A stretch of 64,000 nt of DNA from Nymphaea colorata. Taxonomy: Eukaryota > Streptophyta > Magnoliopsida > Nymphaeales > Nymphaeaceae. Both the position numbers and the translations under genes were made by a program. The stretch lies in assembly GCF_008831285.2 (NCBI RefSeq), contig NC_045147.1:2692001-2756000 (forward strand), written 5' to 3'. This document shows, piece after piece, positions 1-10,251 of this stretch. Numbering within the stretch: position 1 is the stretch's first letter; every line of letters starts with the position of its first letter. The notes under the pieces are model-generated. The model was given only the letters and a program-made list of their open reading frames with translations. It ran no database searches and was not told the origin of the DNA.

Positions 1-1
1 C

Positions 2-970
2 AGGGACAAGCTTAAGGTTTGGTGCAAAGGTGGAGCCAATAATCTACCTCACCAAATAATGGAGACAAAGAGCAAAATCAAACATCTCCAATCCCAAAGA
101 GAAAGTGGCGAGCTCGAGGCAATAGATGAAGAATGCAGACTTAAGCAAGATATTTCCATGCTATTGTGGTTAGAAAAACGTCTATGGCGCCAGAAAGCTA
201 GAATCAAATGGATGAGGGATGGAGACCTAAACACCAAATTCTTCTAAGGGATTGTCAATGAGAAGAGATGGGGGAATAAGATCAAAACTATCTCTCATGA
301 GGGTCAGCTTGTAACAGACAATCCTGAAATTTTTACTGCTTGCACTGATTTCTTTGCTGGCTTGTTAGGGACTACCCATTGCTCAGGGCTTTTACCTCAA
401 ACTCTCGCTTCGGGTCCTACTGGGTCGCAGGAGGAGTATGCTGAACTCTTGAAATCCGTCACTGAAACATAAATCAAGTGGGCAGTTATGGAGGCAGATA
501 GGGTTTCCACGCCTGGCCTAGATGGGTTTGGTAAGAACTTCTTTCAGAGTAACTGGAGCGTTGTACAAGACGCAATAGTAAGGGCAATACGTGGCTTTTT
601 TGATTCCAGCAGATTGGTTAAATCTGTTAATAATACTCACATTATTCTTTTGCCCATGGAGCAAGGCACGACACAGGCGGAGAAACTTCCACTCATCTCC
701 CTTTGCACTAGCATGCTGAAATTTATCACTAGGATTATGGTTCAGTGTACGCGACCTATCCTAAACAGGAATATCTCCAACAACCAAAGCGCTTTTTTTC
801 CGAGAAGACACATTCAGGAGAGCTTTCTACTCAGCCAAAAAATTGGCCACATTTTTCAAAACAGCAGGAAGAAAGCAACTTGCATCGAAATTGCCCTGCC
901 TGGCAATGATTCACGCGCTTATGCTTATGAGCTGGCCCCGATGTCTGAAGAGCCCTCTACCTGGCAATGA
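2..970 (+). pseudogene. LINE ORF2 fragment (endonuclease-RT linker and N-terminal reverse transcriptase)
   Basis: One reading frame runs from base 2 to 970 with in-frame stops at 245-247 and about 470. It shows the linker motif WMRDGDLNTKFF, matching the plant L1-type WLKEGDxNTKFFH. It also shows the start of the non-LTR reverse transcriptase: PGLDGFGKNFFQ, then VNNTHIILLP, LPLISLC (usual form FRPISLC) and NNQSAFFPRRHI (usual QSAFVPGR.I). The catalytic FADD box and everything after the QSAF block is missing; the frame runs into a duplicated segment at about 899. The endonuclease domain would lie left of the window. In live elements this protein nicks DNA and copies the element RNA at the target. 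The two stops and the truncation make it dead. Assignment to plant L1-like LINEs is firm; the exact family is not determined. Confidence 0.85.
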
Positions 971-1004
971 TTCACGCGCTTATGCTTATGAGCTGGCCCC
1001 GATG
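899..1004. repeat. 45-bp direct repeat at LINE junction
   Basis: A 45-base segment beginning CCTGGCAATGATTCACG occurs at 899-943 and again at 960-1004 with no mismatch that I can see, giving a period of 61. It sits exactly where homology to the plus-strand reverse transcriptase ends, just before the minus-strand ORF1 remnant. It is probably a footprint of the event that joined them. Confidence 0.85.
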
Positions 1005-1061
1005 GTTTCAGATCAGCAAAACTGCGATTTGCAGTATCCTGAACAGATTTCCTATGACCAG

Positions 1062-2340
1062 CTAGCCTGCTACTCCTCCCATGGCTATGAGTAATACCCC
1101 TGCAGAAAACAAAGGTTGAAAGTTACCGGCTTGTAGATCAACATTATGAACATCCTCTTGGCCATCATAGGGAGCTTTAGCAGTGGCTTGAGGATTGCGC
1201 TTAGGGGATGATGTGAAAGAGAAGACAAGGGGTATTTCAGTAAGCAGACTTTCAGTTCGGTAAAAGGGGTTAACCATACTAGTCCGGTTCTCAGTTTCAA
1301 CCCTCATAATGTCTTTACCCTTAACTCTCCTTATAGTGGTGTCGATTCTAGGTGCTTGGTATGATAGCTGCAAACGACCTCTATTAGTATGATCCTAAGG
1401 GGACGAGACATCTTTGGTGGTGAAAGAGCTCTTTGTTGGATCCTCGTTGGTGCCGTCTAACTCCATTAGAGCCATGAATTGATTCTTAGAAGTACGTAAC
1501 CCCTTCTGTCCTTCCACATTAAGACCTTTGCTGGAGCTGGACGCCTTCATTGAGTCTTTTCATTTGGCCGCCTCATGGGAATAAGTCCCTTGATTGCGTG
1601 ATTCACGCTTGGGGCGTTTATCCGGAGGATGAGAGTTGACAGACACCGTAAAACCTGCAAAAACGTAAACTCTCCTCATAGATTAAGGATTGGGTGAGGG
1701 TGTAGCTATCCTTTAACACAAATTGAAATTCAAGAGGTAGTGGGGCACTAACTCTGATTCTAGCAAAGGCCCATCGATTAATGTCTCTGGTTTGATTGTC
1801 CATTTCCAAAAAATCACCCTGCCAACCCTTGGCAATGCTGTTGAAGATTTACACAATCCACATATTCAGAGGCAGATTTGGGAGTTGAATCCAAAGAAGG
1901 GCGAAATGCTCAGGCGGCATGGTGAGGGGTTGTCCGGGCTGCCAACGGTGGGTAACAAGAGACCTGCCCCCAACATTCCAAGCTCGCTTCTGACGAATGC
2001 ATTGAAGTTGTTGTTCATCCTTGACCCGAATAAGAAAGGTGCCACCAGTGAGTATGGTGAACTTAGGGCAAGCTTTACCTGCCCATAGACTCATGAGTTC
2101 CAAAAAACCAAAAGAGAAATTAGTGTTCCCATTAGGGGAAGAACCTTGCAGCCGTGCCAAAGCTGCCCATTGGAATGGTCTGTTCATCTCTTCATACGCT
2201 TCTTGAGGGATGAGGATTTTGAATCTGCCATCGTGAAGCTCCACCTCCAATGGGTGCTCTGGAAGGCTACCAGCAGAAGGCCCACCATTAACCAAGGATG
2301 CCCACGAGCGTTGTCCACACCCCTGTTCCATATGACTGCC
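1062..2340 (-). pseudogene. LINE ORF1 remnant (DUF4283 RNA-binding-like domain plus CCHC-like region)
   Basis: On the minus strand, 2331-1849 translates to a DUF4283-type domain typical of plant LINE ORF1. Visible pieces are FSFGFLELMSLW, RAWNVGGRSLVTHRWQPG and ALLWIQLPNLPLNMW. After one stop at 1849 the same frame continues to 1618 with FARIRVSAPLPL and a YEESLRFC segment, matching the usual ARVLVEVDL and YExLPxFCxxCG of the following zinc-knuckle region. Beyond 1618 the frame is lost, and 1062-1373 is probably the degenerate ORF1 C-terminal linker. ORF1 proteins bind the element RNA. The remnant points toward the plus-strand ORF2 fragment, so the two cannot be one collinear element. Confidence 0.8.
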
Positions 2341-2424
2341 AGGGGAAGACGGTGAGGGGGGGGCGGGGGCAAGATTGGTTTTTCTAAAATGAAAAACTAA
2401 GTAGCTAACTATTCATTATGTAGG

Positions 2425-2570
2425 ATTAAGGATGTTCAACGAGTCTAGCCATCTTAAACTTGAGACAAGTCAAGCTCGAACTAATAAACTCAAGTTCTAG
2501 TTGAGCTCTAAGCAGTGGAGCAGTGTTCGAGCTGCCTAAGCTTGGCTTGAACTCGACTGAACATAATTGT
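2425..2570. repeat. Decayed hAT/MITE end with CGAG-type subterminal repeats
   Basis: The left edge reads GGATGTTCAACGAG, close to the TAGGGATGTTCAATGAG end of the complete MITE at 56773-57124. It is followed by AAGCTCGAACT and GAACTCGACT motifs. No matching right end or target duplication was found, so it is a truncated copy. Confidence 0.5.
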
Positions 2571-2954
2571 TCCCCCTCATGCAGAACGGTTTTAGGTCTA
2601 GCCCATCGTAAGCAGACCAGATCCACAATTCTCCTACTTGCCCCTGATGAGCTGTTCGGTGTTCATGATGCAATTTTAATTGTGGTGTCTTACTGAAACA
2701 ACACGCGTCATGCAGTATATGCCAGATTGATCCAAAAATTCAGTTGTGGATTAGTAAAAAAATATTTAAAAAATCCATTTTAGAAATTAAATAGAAATAC
2801 ACATATATAATTTTAAGTTCTTTTTTTTTAAAAATTAACTAGTAATTGGATGCAAATTCTTGTTGCAGGTAATTACTGTCTTTTCATCTCTGTTTTAAGG
2901 TAAGTAAGCCGGTTTGCAATTCGCTAAGTTGAATTTCATTTTTACCGAACCTAG

Positions 2955-3165
2955 TTATATGCACCATATTAGTATATGATTTTTTGTGTGTCAATATGGT
3001 TAATGATTAAAATGCTCTTAATTCACTTTGAAAAAAAAAACTTTTTTGTAAAAATAACATTAAAAATGAAAAAAAAGTAAAAAGGAGAATGGATGATTTT
3101 TCTTTTTAATAAATTACTAAAACATCCTTCATTCCTCTGCCCAATGCAGGTACTTTCTCTCCATT
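2955..3165. repeat. Dispersed repeat shared with 31600-31780 and about 9080-9200
   Basis: The segment starting CATATTAGTATATGA and its A-rich continuation to a GCAGGTAC border resemble 31606-31780 (CATATTAGTGCATGA, then ATGGTTAACGACTAAA). A shorter A-rich part resembles 9080-9200. There is no coding capacity. It looks like the end of a larger unnamed transposon. Confidence 0.45.
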
Positions 3166-3169
3166 TTTA

Positions 3170-4330
3170 ATTTATTTTAATTCAATGAAGGTAACTTTCA
3201 AACCATTTTTACATTGACATTGGTGAAGAGGGTGTCTAGAAAAGAAGCATGGCGGCTTTTATGTTGAAAAAGATGCCTGGACTCTTTCCCACCGACTAAA
3301 AAGTTCCCTCCCAGACTTAAAAGGTGGGGGTGGGCTTGTTGTGGTCTCGCATTAAACCATCTTTTCTAGAGCCAATTCTTTTGGGTCTTATAAAGGCGTT
3401 GATGACAGGATGAAGTTGATGTGATCAAATAATGAAAAGAACGTCAGCAAACATCACATGTTGCTTCTGCTGAGTCAAAAGATCACTATCCTCACTTTCC
3501 ATTGTACATAGACTCAAACGGAGACATACCAAATAATCTCAGACCCCTCTTTTTTATGTGACATAGAATACCTTTTTACTTAGTCTAGCATTGCATTAGA
3601 CCTAATTAACAGCCCTTGTTTTATACATCCAACCCCAACTTGCATAGATTCATGCAGAGAGGAATCTGTTATTTAATCTAATAGTTGATTTAAGATTCAA
3701 AAATTTTCAAATTCGTGTGGATCTTAGACTGTCGAGGCCAGGGGCGAAGCCAGGATTTTTTTCAGGGGTGGGCCAAACCATCCGTGTCGGGACTTGGATG
3801 AACTTACAGTTACTCTATTTAACTTGAGAGTAGTGCCTCTCACATTTTGCAGTTCGGAGGAATGACACCCATGAGAATCAAACTGATGTAGATAACAACC
3901 TACATTTAGAAAAAGCATAGTCTTGTACAGATGTACAGCATTCATCTCCCCATATCATCAAACGGCCTCTCCGTTGACTTTACAAAATCAAATGTGTCCA
4001 TTTCGAGGCTTAAAATCCTGAGACGTTGATGATGATTTGAAAGGAGAAACTAACGTTTTCCTACTGCCTAGCTTTTCATAAGAAATCAAGCTAAGATTTT
4101 TTGCATTTTATAAGTGGGCCAGCTGCCTTTCTTCACAATCAAGAGGGTTGCTCTTCCGTATGGGAACATGCTGTTCCATTTAATAGCCAATAAGGTACCT
4201 TTGACAGCAACAGAAAGACTAAAACCACGAAACGTGAGAAACAATGAAGACAGCTATAAACTGTTTGACAAGACTAAATTGATCAAAACTCTCACACCAA
4301 ACATCTGTGTAATTAAAGATGGGTGGGCTT
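3170..4330. other. Intergenic DNA without a recognised gene
   Basis: AT-rich sequence. A motif GGGGCGAAGCCAGGATTTTT at 3741-3760 belongs to the common GGCGGAGCCAGG class of plant repeat ends seen again near 6950, 23545 and 30300. Short open frames here have no recognisable protein features. Confidence 0.5.
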
Positions 4331-6130
4331 GGCAACAAAATCCAAAAGTTTAGAGACAACTTCTCATTATGGTGTGTTGATGTCACCGGAACGTCATAAA
4401 ACTCTAGCAATTCAAATAGGGAACATTATTAATGTTGCTCCCAAGTGGTAGATCACTGAACTTCCCTTCGCTTTGTATATAGACAAAACCACTGGCGCAT
4501 GAGGCAAAAAAACTTTTAGAAAAGGCCCCCGAACCTTTCAGGCACTGAAACCCTCTGCGTTTGAGGGTTTGGGTTCTCGAAAACCCTCCACTCAAAAGGC
4601 TTTTGTGCAACTGAAACCCTCTACATCGAGGGTTAGTTAAGTTGCTTGAAATCCTCAACGCAAAGAGTTTCAGTACCTGAAAGGTAGAAAAAGAAAGAGG
4701 GAGGGACACAGAGAGAGACAGACTGAGGGACAGTTACAAAAACATGATATTGTCATGGATACATGTTTGTGATCATTCACGTATATTCTTGTTTTTACGT
4801 TCTTCTAAAATAAGGGCATAGAGTCATACCATTTCTTTGAGGCTTGTTTCATTTTAAACTCTCTCCACCTTATGATTTCCTCATAACCATTGCCTGTATT
4901 GAATTGCGGGACTACATAGCATGCGAATATACTATAATCAATATTTCCTGCTTTGTATCACAAAGATAGTCATATGTTGGCGGCACAATATCAATATCTA
5001 TATTGACAAAGCCTTCTGTTACCCAACCGTTTATGAATATTCGTTCTACTATGTAAGTCAGTCTCCAATTGAATTGCAACATCCGAGTTTGCTCTACTGT
5101 AGTTAGGATTAATCTCTTTACATCAACTTTTTTAATGACAACTTCGTGTCGAAGATACCCAAATTCATTTTCTGAGGTTGATGCTGGATAAGATAATCCC
5201 AAAGTCTGCATTACATTCGCAGAAGGAATGATCTAAGTTCTTTCTTGCTGAAAACTGACTAAGCAATAGGCAAAAAAAAAAACAGATACATAAAAATGAG
5301 AAACCCACCTATCCATGATGTTGGATTTTCCCTTCAGGCTCAGCGACACCACCGTCAGTCGTTGTTTCTGTCACGACCACCATTTGTTTTCCAGCATCAA
5401 AAAAGAAAAGAAAAAAAAAAATCCTAGAGAAGCTCCATTTGTTCGAGAGAAACACATCATGAAAAAAAAAAGAGTGAGGATTTTATACCCGTTTAAAACA
5501 ATTTTACGTTCTTAAAAAAGTTTTCAAAAAGGTTCCCCATTATAAAAAGGTCCACGTCTCTTCTTAAAAATTTAAAAAATACTCGGGCAGATGATCGTGA
5601 TTGGATGGATCTTAAAGTGGCTGGAGGATTTTAGAAATACAAAGACAATCGGGTTTCAAAAAAGTTGGTATTCTTTCCCATTTCTCCAAATCCAGAATCC
5701 TTTTTTTTTTTTATTCTGGAAATTGGAATTGGCAGTCCCTAATCTTGATTCTGGAGCAAACGGTAGCTTACTGAAAGGGAGATAAGGTTCCCAAAGAAAA
5801 AAAAAAAAAGCGATAAAGATATAAGCAGGTAGTTGTCACCTTTTCTGCTCTTGTTTAGTTTGGTTTTATCATCAACTTGCCTGAAAGACTGAAGACAGAG
5901 CCGACCCACATTCAAAAAGCAGAATCTTGGACAGATTATATATGTATGGCCTTTACGATCCGAAAGGTTGATTCCGGAGGGTTCAGCCTGCGAGGTTTCG
6001 ATCAACTCTTTTCCGGCATGAAGACAAAGGCGACTTTTTCGCTTTTAATGCGAGAATGATGGATGCAAATATGCATTGAATCTAAAAAGGTGAGTTACCG
6101 ACGGCGACCCTGCTTTAAATTTCCACCGGC
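4330..6130 (-). repeat. Inverted copy of the window's multi-copy non-coding repeat
   Basis: Read on the minus strand, 6130-6010 matches the block at 21760-21845: the CACCTTTT border, a GCATCCAT motif, then AAAGCGAAAAAG and TTTGTCTTCATGC. Next, 5925-5805 matches the block at about 21965-22075 (TGAATGTGGGTC, TTTCAGGCAAGTTGATGAT). Finally 4400-4340 matches 23140-23200 (ACACCATAATGAGAAGTTG, then TCTCTAAACT). The order is the same as in the plus-strand copies at 15-23 kb, so this is a diverged inverted copy with an inserted foldback at 4534-4684. No coding frame is recognised. Confidence 0.6.
4534..4684. repeat. Foldback (palindromic) element
   Basis: The left arm CCTTTCAGGCACTGAAAC is mirrored at the right edge by the reverse complement CCTTTCAGGTACTGAAAC, and the arms continue as GCGTTTGAGGGTTT against GCGTTGAGGATTT. 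The roughly 150-bp segment could fold as a hairpin, as foldback MITEs do. No clear target duplication is visible. Confidence 0.6.
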
Positions 6131-6299
6131 CGGCTGCCTTTTAGCTATAAATTCCAAGAGATCTTTGTATATAATTTCTCGAACCAGAAAAAAATCTCTG
6201 GTCTGCATATAACAAGAAAAAGTTGAACATATAAATATAGAGATAAAGAAGAAACATTGAAGTACTCACAGCGGGCCCGTATACATAAATGTGAATCTT

Positions 6300-7090
6300 A
6301 TACTAGTCGGGGATTCGGTAGCGGAGCTCCATATAAGCTGGTTCTGCCCCCCACGCCACTAACAAAATTTTTATTTATTTTTACATAGATTTCTTATAAT
6401 TATTTACTTATGTATATATGATTTGCCACTTCAAAAATAAAATTTATATAAGAGTGCCCCATAGCTAAAAAATTCTCCCTTGGCCACTGGTCGAATTTGT
6501 ACCCAGAGTAAATAATAAAGTCCAAATCCGAATGAAATGTCATTAGAATCAAACTCATCATCATGGTAAAACCAACCGTGTATAGCAGGGACGGCGGCAG
6601 GTGGAGCCACCATAGCCCACTCTTTAAAAGGTTAATTTAGAGAGATCCGAATTATTGTCTCATGGTAAAATTTGTTAAAATCTGGATATAGGGCAAATTG
6701 CTTAAGATGTTTTGCTTCTTCTCAGGAGAGAACAACGCGCGGAGCATTTCAACTGTGAAGGTTTAAACGAAAGAAAAAATATTGAGCTTACCAAATCACA
6801 AATCACTAAGCTTCTACTTGAAAATGCATTTTGAGAAGTAAAGCATCTTAACTTTGATTAACTAAAAAAATAGGATCTCAAATGAAAATTAAATGTCAGG
6901 TGGGGTTGTGAATCAAGCGGTGGGGATGGCAGTGAACCAGGGTCGAAGCCAAGGAGCGGCTGGCGAAGGCCTTGCCCCCCTTAAAAAAAAAATAAAATTT
7001 TATATGTAAATTTTTAAAAATTCTCTTATCCTATATAAAAAACTTTGAAAAATGACGTGCATAAAAAAAAAAGATTTATCTTTTGATATA
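6300..7090. other. Repeat-like AT-rich intergenic DNA
   Basis: No gene is recognised. The segment holds GCCCCCCACGCCACT at about 6346 and GGCGGCAGGTGGAGCCAC at 6594-6611, and GGTCGAAGCCAAGGAGCGGC at 6942-6961. These resemble ends of a repeat class whose inside reads AAAATTTTTATTTATTTTTACAT. Probably decayed MITE or retroelement ends. Confidence 0.4.
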
Positions 7091-7124
7091 GAAGAAGACT
7101 AAATTTGAAGGATGGCATTTTCTC

Positions 7125-7350
7125 TGCAGATCGCACGTACATGATTCGTGCCATTCCTAGCAATGCTTCAGACAAAGTCTACTGCATGCTTCTCGCTCAC
7201 AGTGCTGTCCATGGAGCCATGGCTGGATTAGATTCTCGGGCTTCACTGTCGGTCCTGTTAACGGCAGGCATGCTTATATGCCTCTCTACGTAAGTTCCTC
7301 CGTGACTGAAAAACACCACGATCGTCTAATGTGCCAAATTTCCTTCTCGG
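7125..7350 (+). pseudogene. PFK: ATP-dependent 6-phosphofructokinase C-terminal exon fragment, frameshifted
   Basis: The frame from about 7125 reads [19 protein letters not shown] followed by [13 protein letters not shown]. This matches the conserved plant PFK segment [28 protein letters not shown]. The match then continues one frame over as [17 protein letters not shown], the next conserved PFK block, so there is an indel near 7222-7232. The TCTCTGCAG just before 7128 could be an old splice acceptor. PFK phosphorylates fructose-6-phosphate in glycolysis. Only about 70 of the family's 450-plus residues are present, with no upstream exons, so this is a dead fragment. It lies about 0.5 kb upstream of the left Dof gene, perhaps brought in by the same rearrangement. 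Confidence 0.8.
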
Positions 7351-7801
7351 TTTCAAATTTATTCGAGGCTCATATCTGGCTTTCATTGTCCTCATCTTGC
7401 AGTGACCGAAAGACATTGAAGAAGCCAAGAGTAAGTGGGAGTCGAGCATTCAAGATCTACAAATGTTCTTGGCGGACGGGAAGGCCTTTGAGTAGCGACG
7501 GCAATTTCCCGGCGACGTCATAATTCCGATCAAGAGATTTCGATAGTTTTGTGAACTTGAAGTACCAGCCAACATTCAAGGGAACGTATCAAAGTTGCAC
7601 TCTTCTGATGATACTATTACAAAGATCGTAAGCCAATCATTTTCGAAATATTAAACTATAATTTGGCAAAATGCTCGTCAAAAAGGTTCCTGGCCCCGCC
7701 TCTGGTAAACGACGATGTGGCTTTAGATTGGTTCGCCCCTCAACCCTCCTCTTGACTCTTTTTCCATGTGGCAGATGAGCTCCACCACTACTCAGAGTCG
7801 A

Positions 7802-7809
7802 TATAAAAG
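7802..7809 (+). promoter_or_regulatory. TATA box of the left Dof gene
   Basis: TATAAAAG lies 63 bp before the ATG at 7872, which predicts a leader of about 35-40 nt. Confidence 0.7.
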
Positions 7810-7871
7810 GCCCCCAAGGAGACGGAGGGCGGAACCACAGCCTTGAAGCGCAGGAAGAAGCACAGAGAGAG

Positions 7872-8491
7872 ATGGGAAGTTCCGGTTTCAAACTGTTCGG
7901 CAAAATTATCGTCAACTTCAGCAGCGGCCATCTGTCTGTTCAAGCGCCGGCACCGACCATGTGCAAGGTAAGATTAAGGGAATGCCGCCCATGTCTATTC
8001 CTCTCTCGATTTCTCTCTGCGCTTGCGCTGATTCTGATTATAATCAGGATGCGGTTGGGTTTCGGAAGGACGACCCATCGTTCACTTTGCTCCAACAGTA
8101 TGAGGTACCAATGGAGATCAAAAGGCCAAACACTGAAGCAGATGATACAGAGAAGACCCCTAAAACGAAGTCCCCAACAGTCCGGCCTGGAGAAGAAACA
8201 CCCACCCCCTGCCCCAGATGTAATAGTTTGGACACCAGGTTCTGCTACTACAACAATTATGATGTCGAACAACCGCGGCACTTCTGCAAGGCCTGCCAGC
8301 GGTTCTGGACAATTGGGGGGTCCATGCGCGATCTCCCGGTCGGCTCCGGTCGCCGGAAACGCAGGCGGAAATCAGGAATGGACATGGAAACGGTGGAATC
8401 AGTCAGGGGTTCCTGTAATTCCTCTCCATTTTTCGTGGCCGCCACCATGATTCTGGGACATGCCGGTGAATGTGCAGGCATGCCCTCCTGA
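7872..8491 (+). CDS. Dof-domain transcription factor, left copy (exons 7872-7967 and 8048-8491)
   Basis: The two exons give about 179 residues. Exon 1 encodes 32 residues starting [13 protein letters not shown], the KLFGK.I motif found at the N-terminus of COG1/CDF-type Dof proteins. It ends AAG|GTAAGA, and the acceptor is ATAATCAG|GAT, so the 80-nt intron is in phase 0. Exon 2 carries the Dof zinc finger with cysteines near 87, 90, 112 and 115 (CPRC...FCYYNNY...QPRHFCKAC) and the basic tail [10 protein letters not shown]. Dof proteins bind AAAG cores in promoters; the KLFGK subgroup acts mostly in light and photoperiod responses (family knowledge). After residue about 150 the sequence diverges from the right copy because of a small indel near 8445, and it stops early. 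The protein is therefore about 52 residues shorter; it may be functional or newly degenerate. Confidence 0.8.
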
Positions 8492-10251
8492 AATACATGA
8501 TTCTGCTTCTCCCCAAGTTGGCTTCATGGTCATTGAAGAAGATCAAATATTATTGAGATCAATCGCTGGGGTTGTTCATAGACGAATTGATTGCGAATTA
8601 AGCTCTTCGTTAAACGAAATTGGTAGGATTGTATCTCCGAATCGTCTACTGACAAGTCTCCAGAACATCGATGCAACATTGCGCATCTTTATTAATAACT
8701 GATGAAATATTCTGTACAATAGATCAAACCAAAAAGTCTTAAACTCCAGGAAAAGAATATAGTATCCAGAACAGGAAAAGGGAACAAGAAAAAGAACATG
8801 AAAGAAAGAAGCTCACAGGCACTTTCATGTCAGTTCAAGCGAGGTGAATCTTTTTAGTAAGCTAGAGTACTTCGAGTTGTGTAAAACAGCAGAAAGAACA
8901 AGAAGTAACAAGAAATTAAGAGAACCATTAACGACAAAAGTAAAGGGGATAAGCATTTAAAGAACGAAAAGTGAGGAACTAATTATATTTGATCCAAATA
9001 TCAACCCATCAACAAAAGCTGGTTATATAAGCCTAATGCAGTAGTATGCTTAATGACAAAATAACTCCTTAATCACTTAGAAGAAGACAAGTTTTTAAAA
9101 ACTTAAAAAAAAAATGAAATGACTATAAAGGGCATGTTTTTTTTTAATTACAAAAACATCCCCTTTTTTTTACTGTGTAGGTGCACGCATAACAATGTAG
9201 ACAACCTTTACTACCCAACAACAGGCTTATGGACGTCAAAGACTTTTAAAATATAAGGTGGAAGATCAGTTTAATCTAATAACTACAGAATATGATAAGT
9301 TATTTTGATAATTTTAATTATCAACTTAATTAACTAAAGTATTCCTTCTAATCTAAAAACACATCCATATTGAAATATTTGAAAAGTAAAAACATATTTA
9401 ACAATGATAATCTAAATGCACAGCCCAGAGTTCGGGGTTGTTACACTACCAAGTGTACAGCTAAATTTTAGTTGCCTTCAGGCGATAAAAGCTAGTAACA
9501 TACTTAAAGTTGAAAGGAAAACAAAAATTCCTCGTGTGCCCATCTGATCTAAAAAATTTGGTCTAAATTAAGCTAGATTATCTTTTCGGCTATTCCCTTC
9601 CTTGATAATATATTTTTATTGATTGTTGTTTGCTTTTCTAAAGCGGAAAATCAATTAACCAACTGCAACCATGCCGTAAGATGGTACTCCTATGATTCCT
9701 GCCTCATGCGAGGCCGCTTCAAGTCCTGCCCAGATTCAACGGGTGAGTAGAGAGACCTACTGCTAAACTGCCACCCAATTGGTAACAATAACAAGTTACT
9801 ATCTTATGAATCTAACACAAAGCATGTGATAAAATCAGGAAACGCTGTCACATTGTGTTTTATGAATCTATCCAATTTCTAGGCAAACTCAAGACAATTG
9901 CTTGCTGAATCTTGCACCCTTTTATCATCACATCACAGGAGGATTTGATTTGAAGGGGATCCCGCTCAGTTTTGTTACTGGAATGTTATTTCTACCGCCT
10001 CTCCTGATTATTATCTCAAAAGATACATGAAAACTACAGGCCCTTCAAACTCTGTGGACGCGGGGAATACAGCCCAAAGGAGGGATCTTTTATTCACTAA
10101 ATACAGAAAATCAATGGCAGAAAACCATCCAGAGAAACAAGGAGCAGTAGCATCATCTCTATGAGCTCCCTCTCTCGTTTGAACCAAGAGAGCACCAAAA
10201 AGAGTGGATCAGAGTTCTCTCCGCTGCTGCAACTGGTTGCTTGTTGGATAG
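8492..10251. other. Spacer between the tail-to-tail Dof genes
   Basis: No gene is recognised. AT-rich DNA with an A/T-run block at 9080-9200 resembling the repeats at 2955 and 31600. At 9765-9880, CCAATTGGTAACAATAACA and paired ATGAATCTA motifs resemble the MITE-like segment at 11004-11155. The 3' untranslated regions of both Dof genes must lie within this spacer. Confidence 0.5.

Noticed and set aside
7961-8491. Left Dof read as a single open frame from an ATG at 7961
   Set aside because: The first 29 residues would be the intron. The KLFGK exon from 7872 with GT-AG borders is conserved in the right copy.
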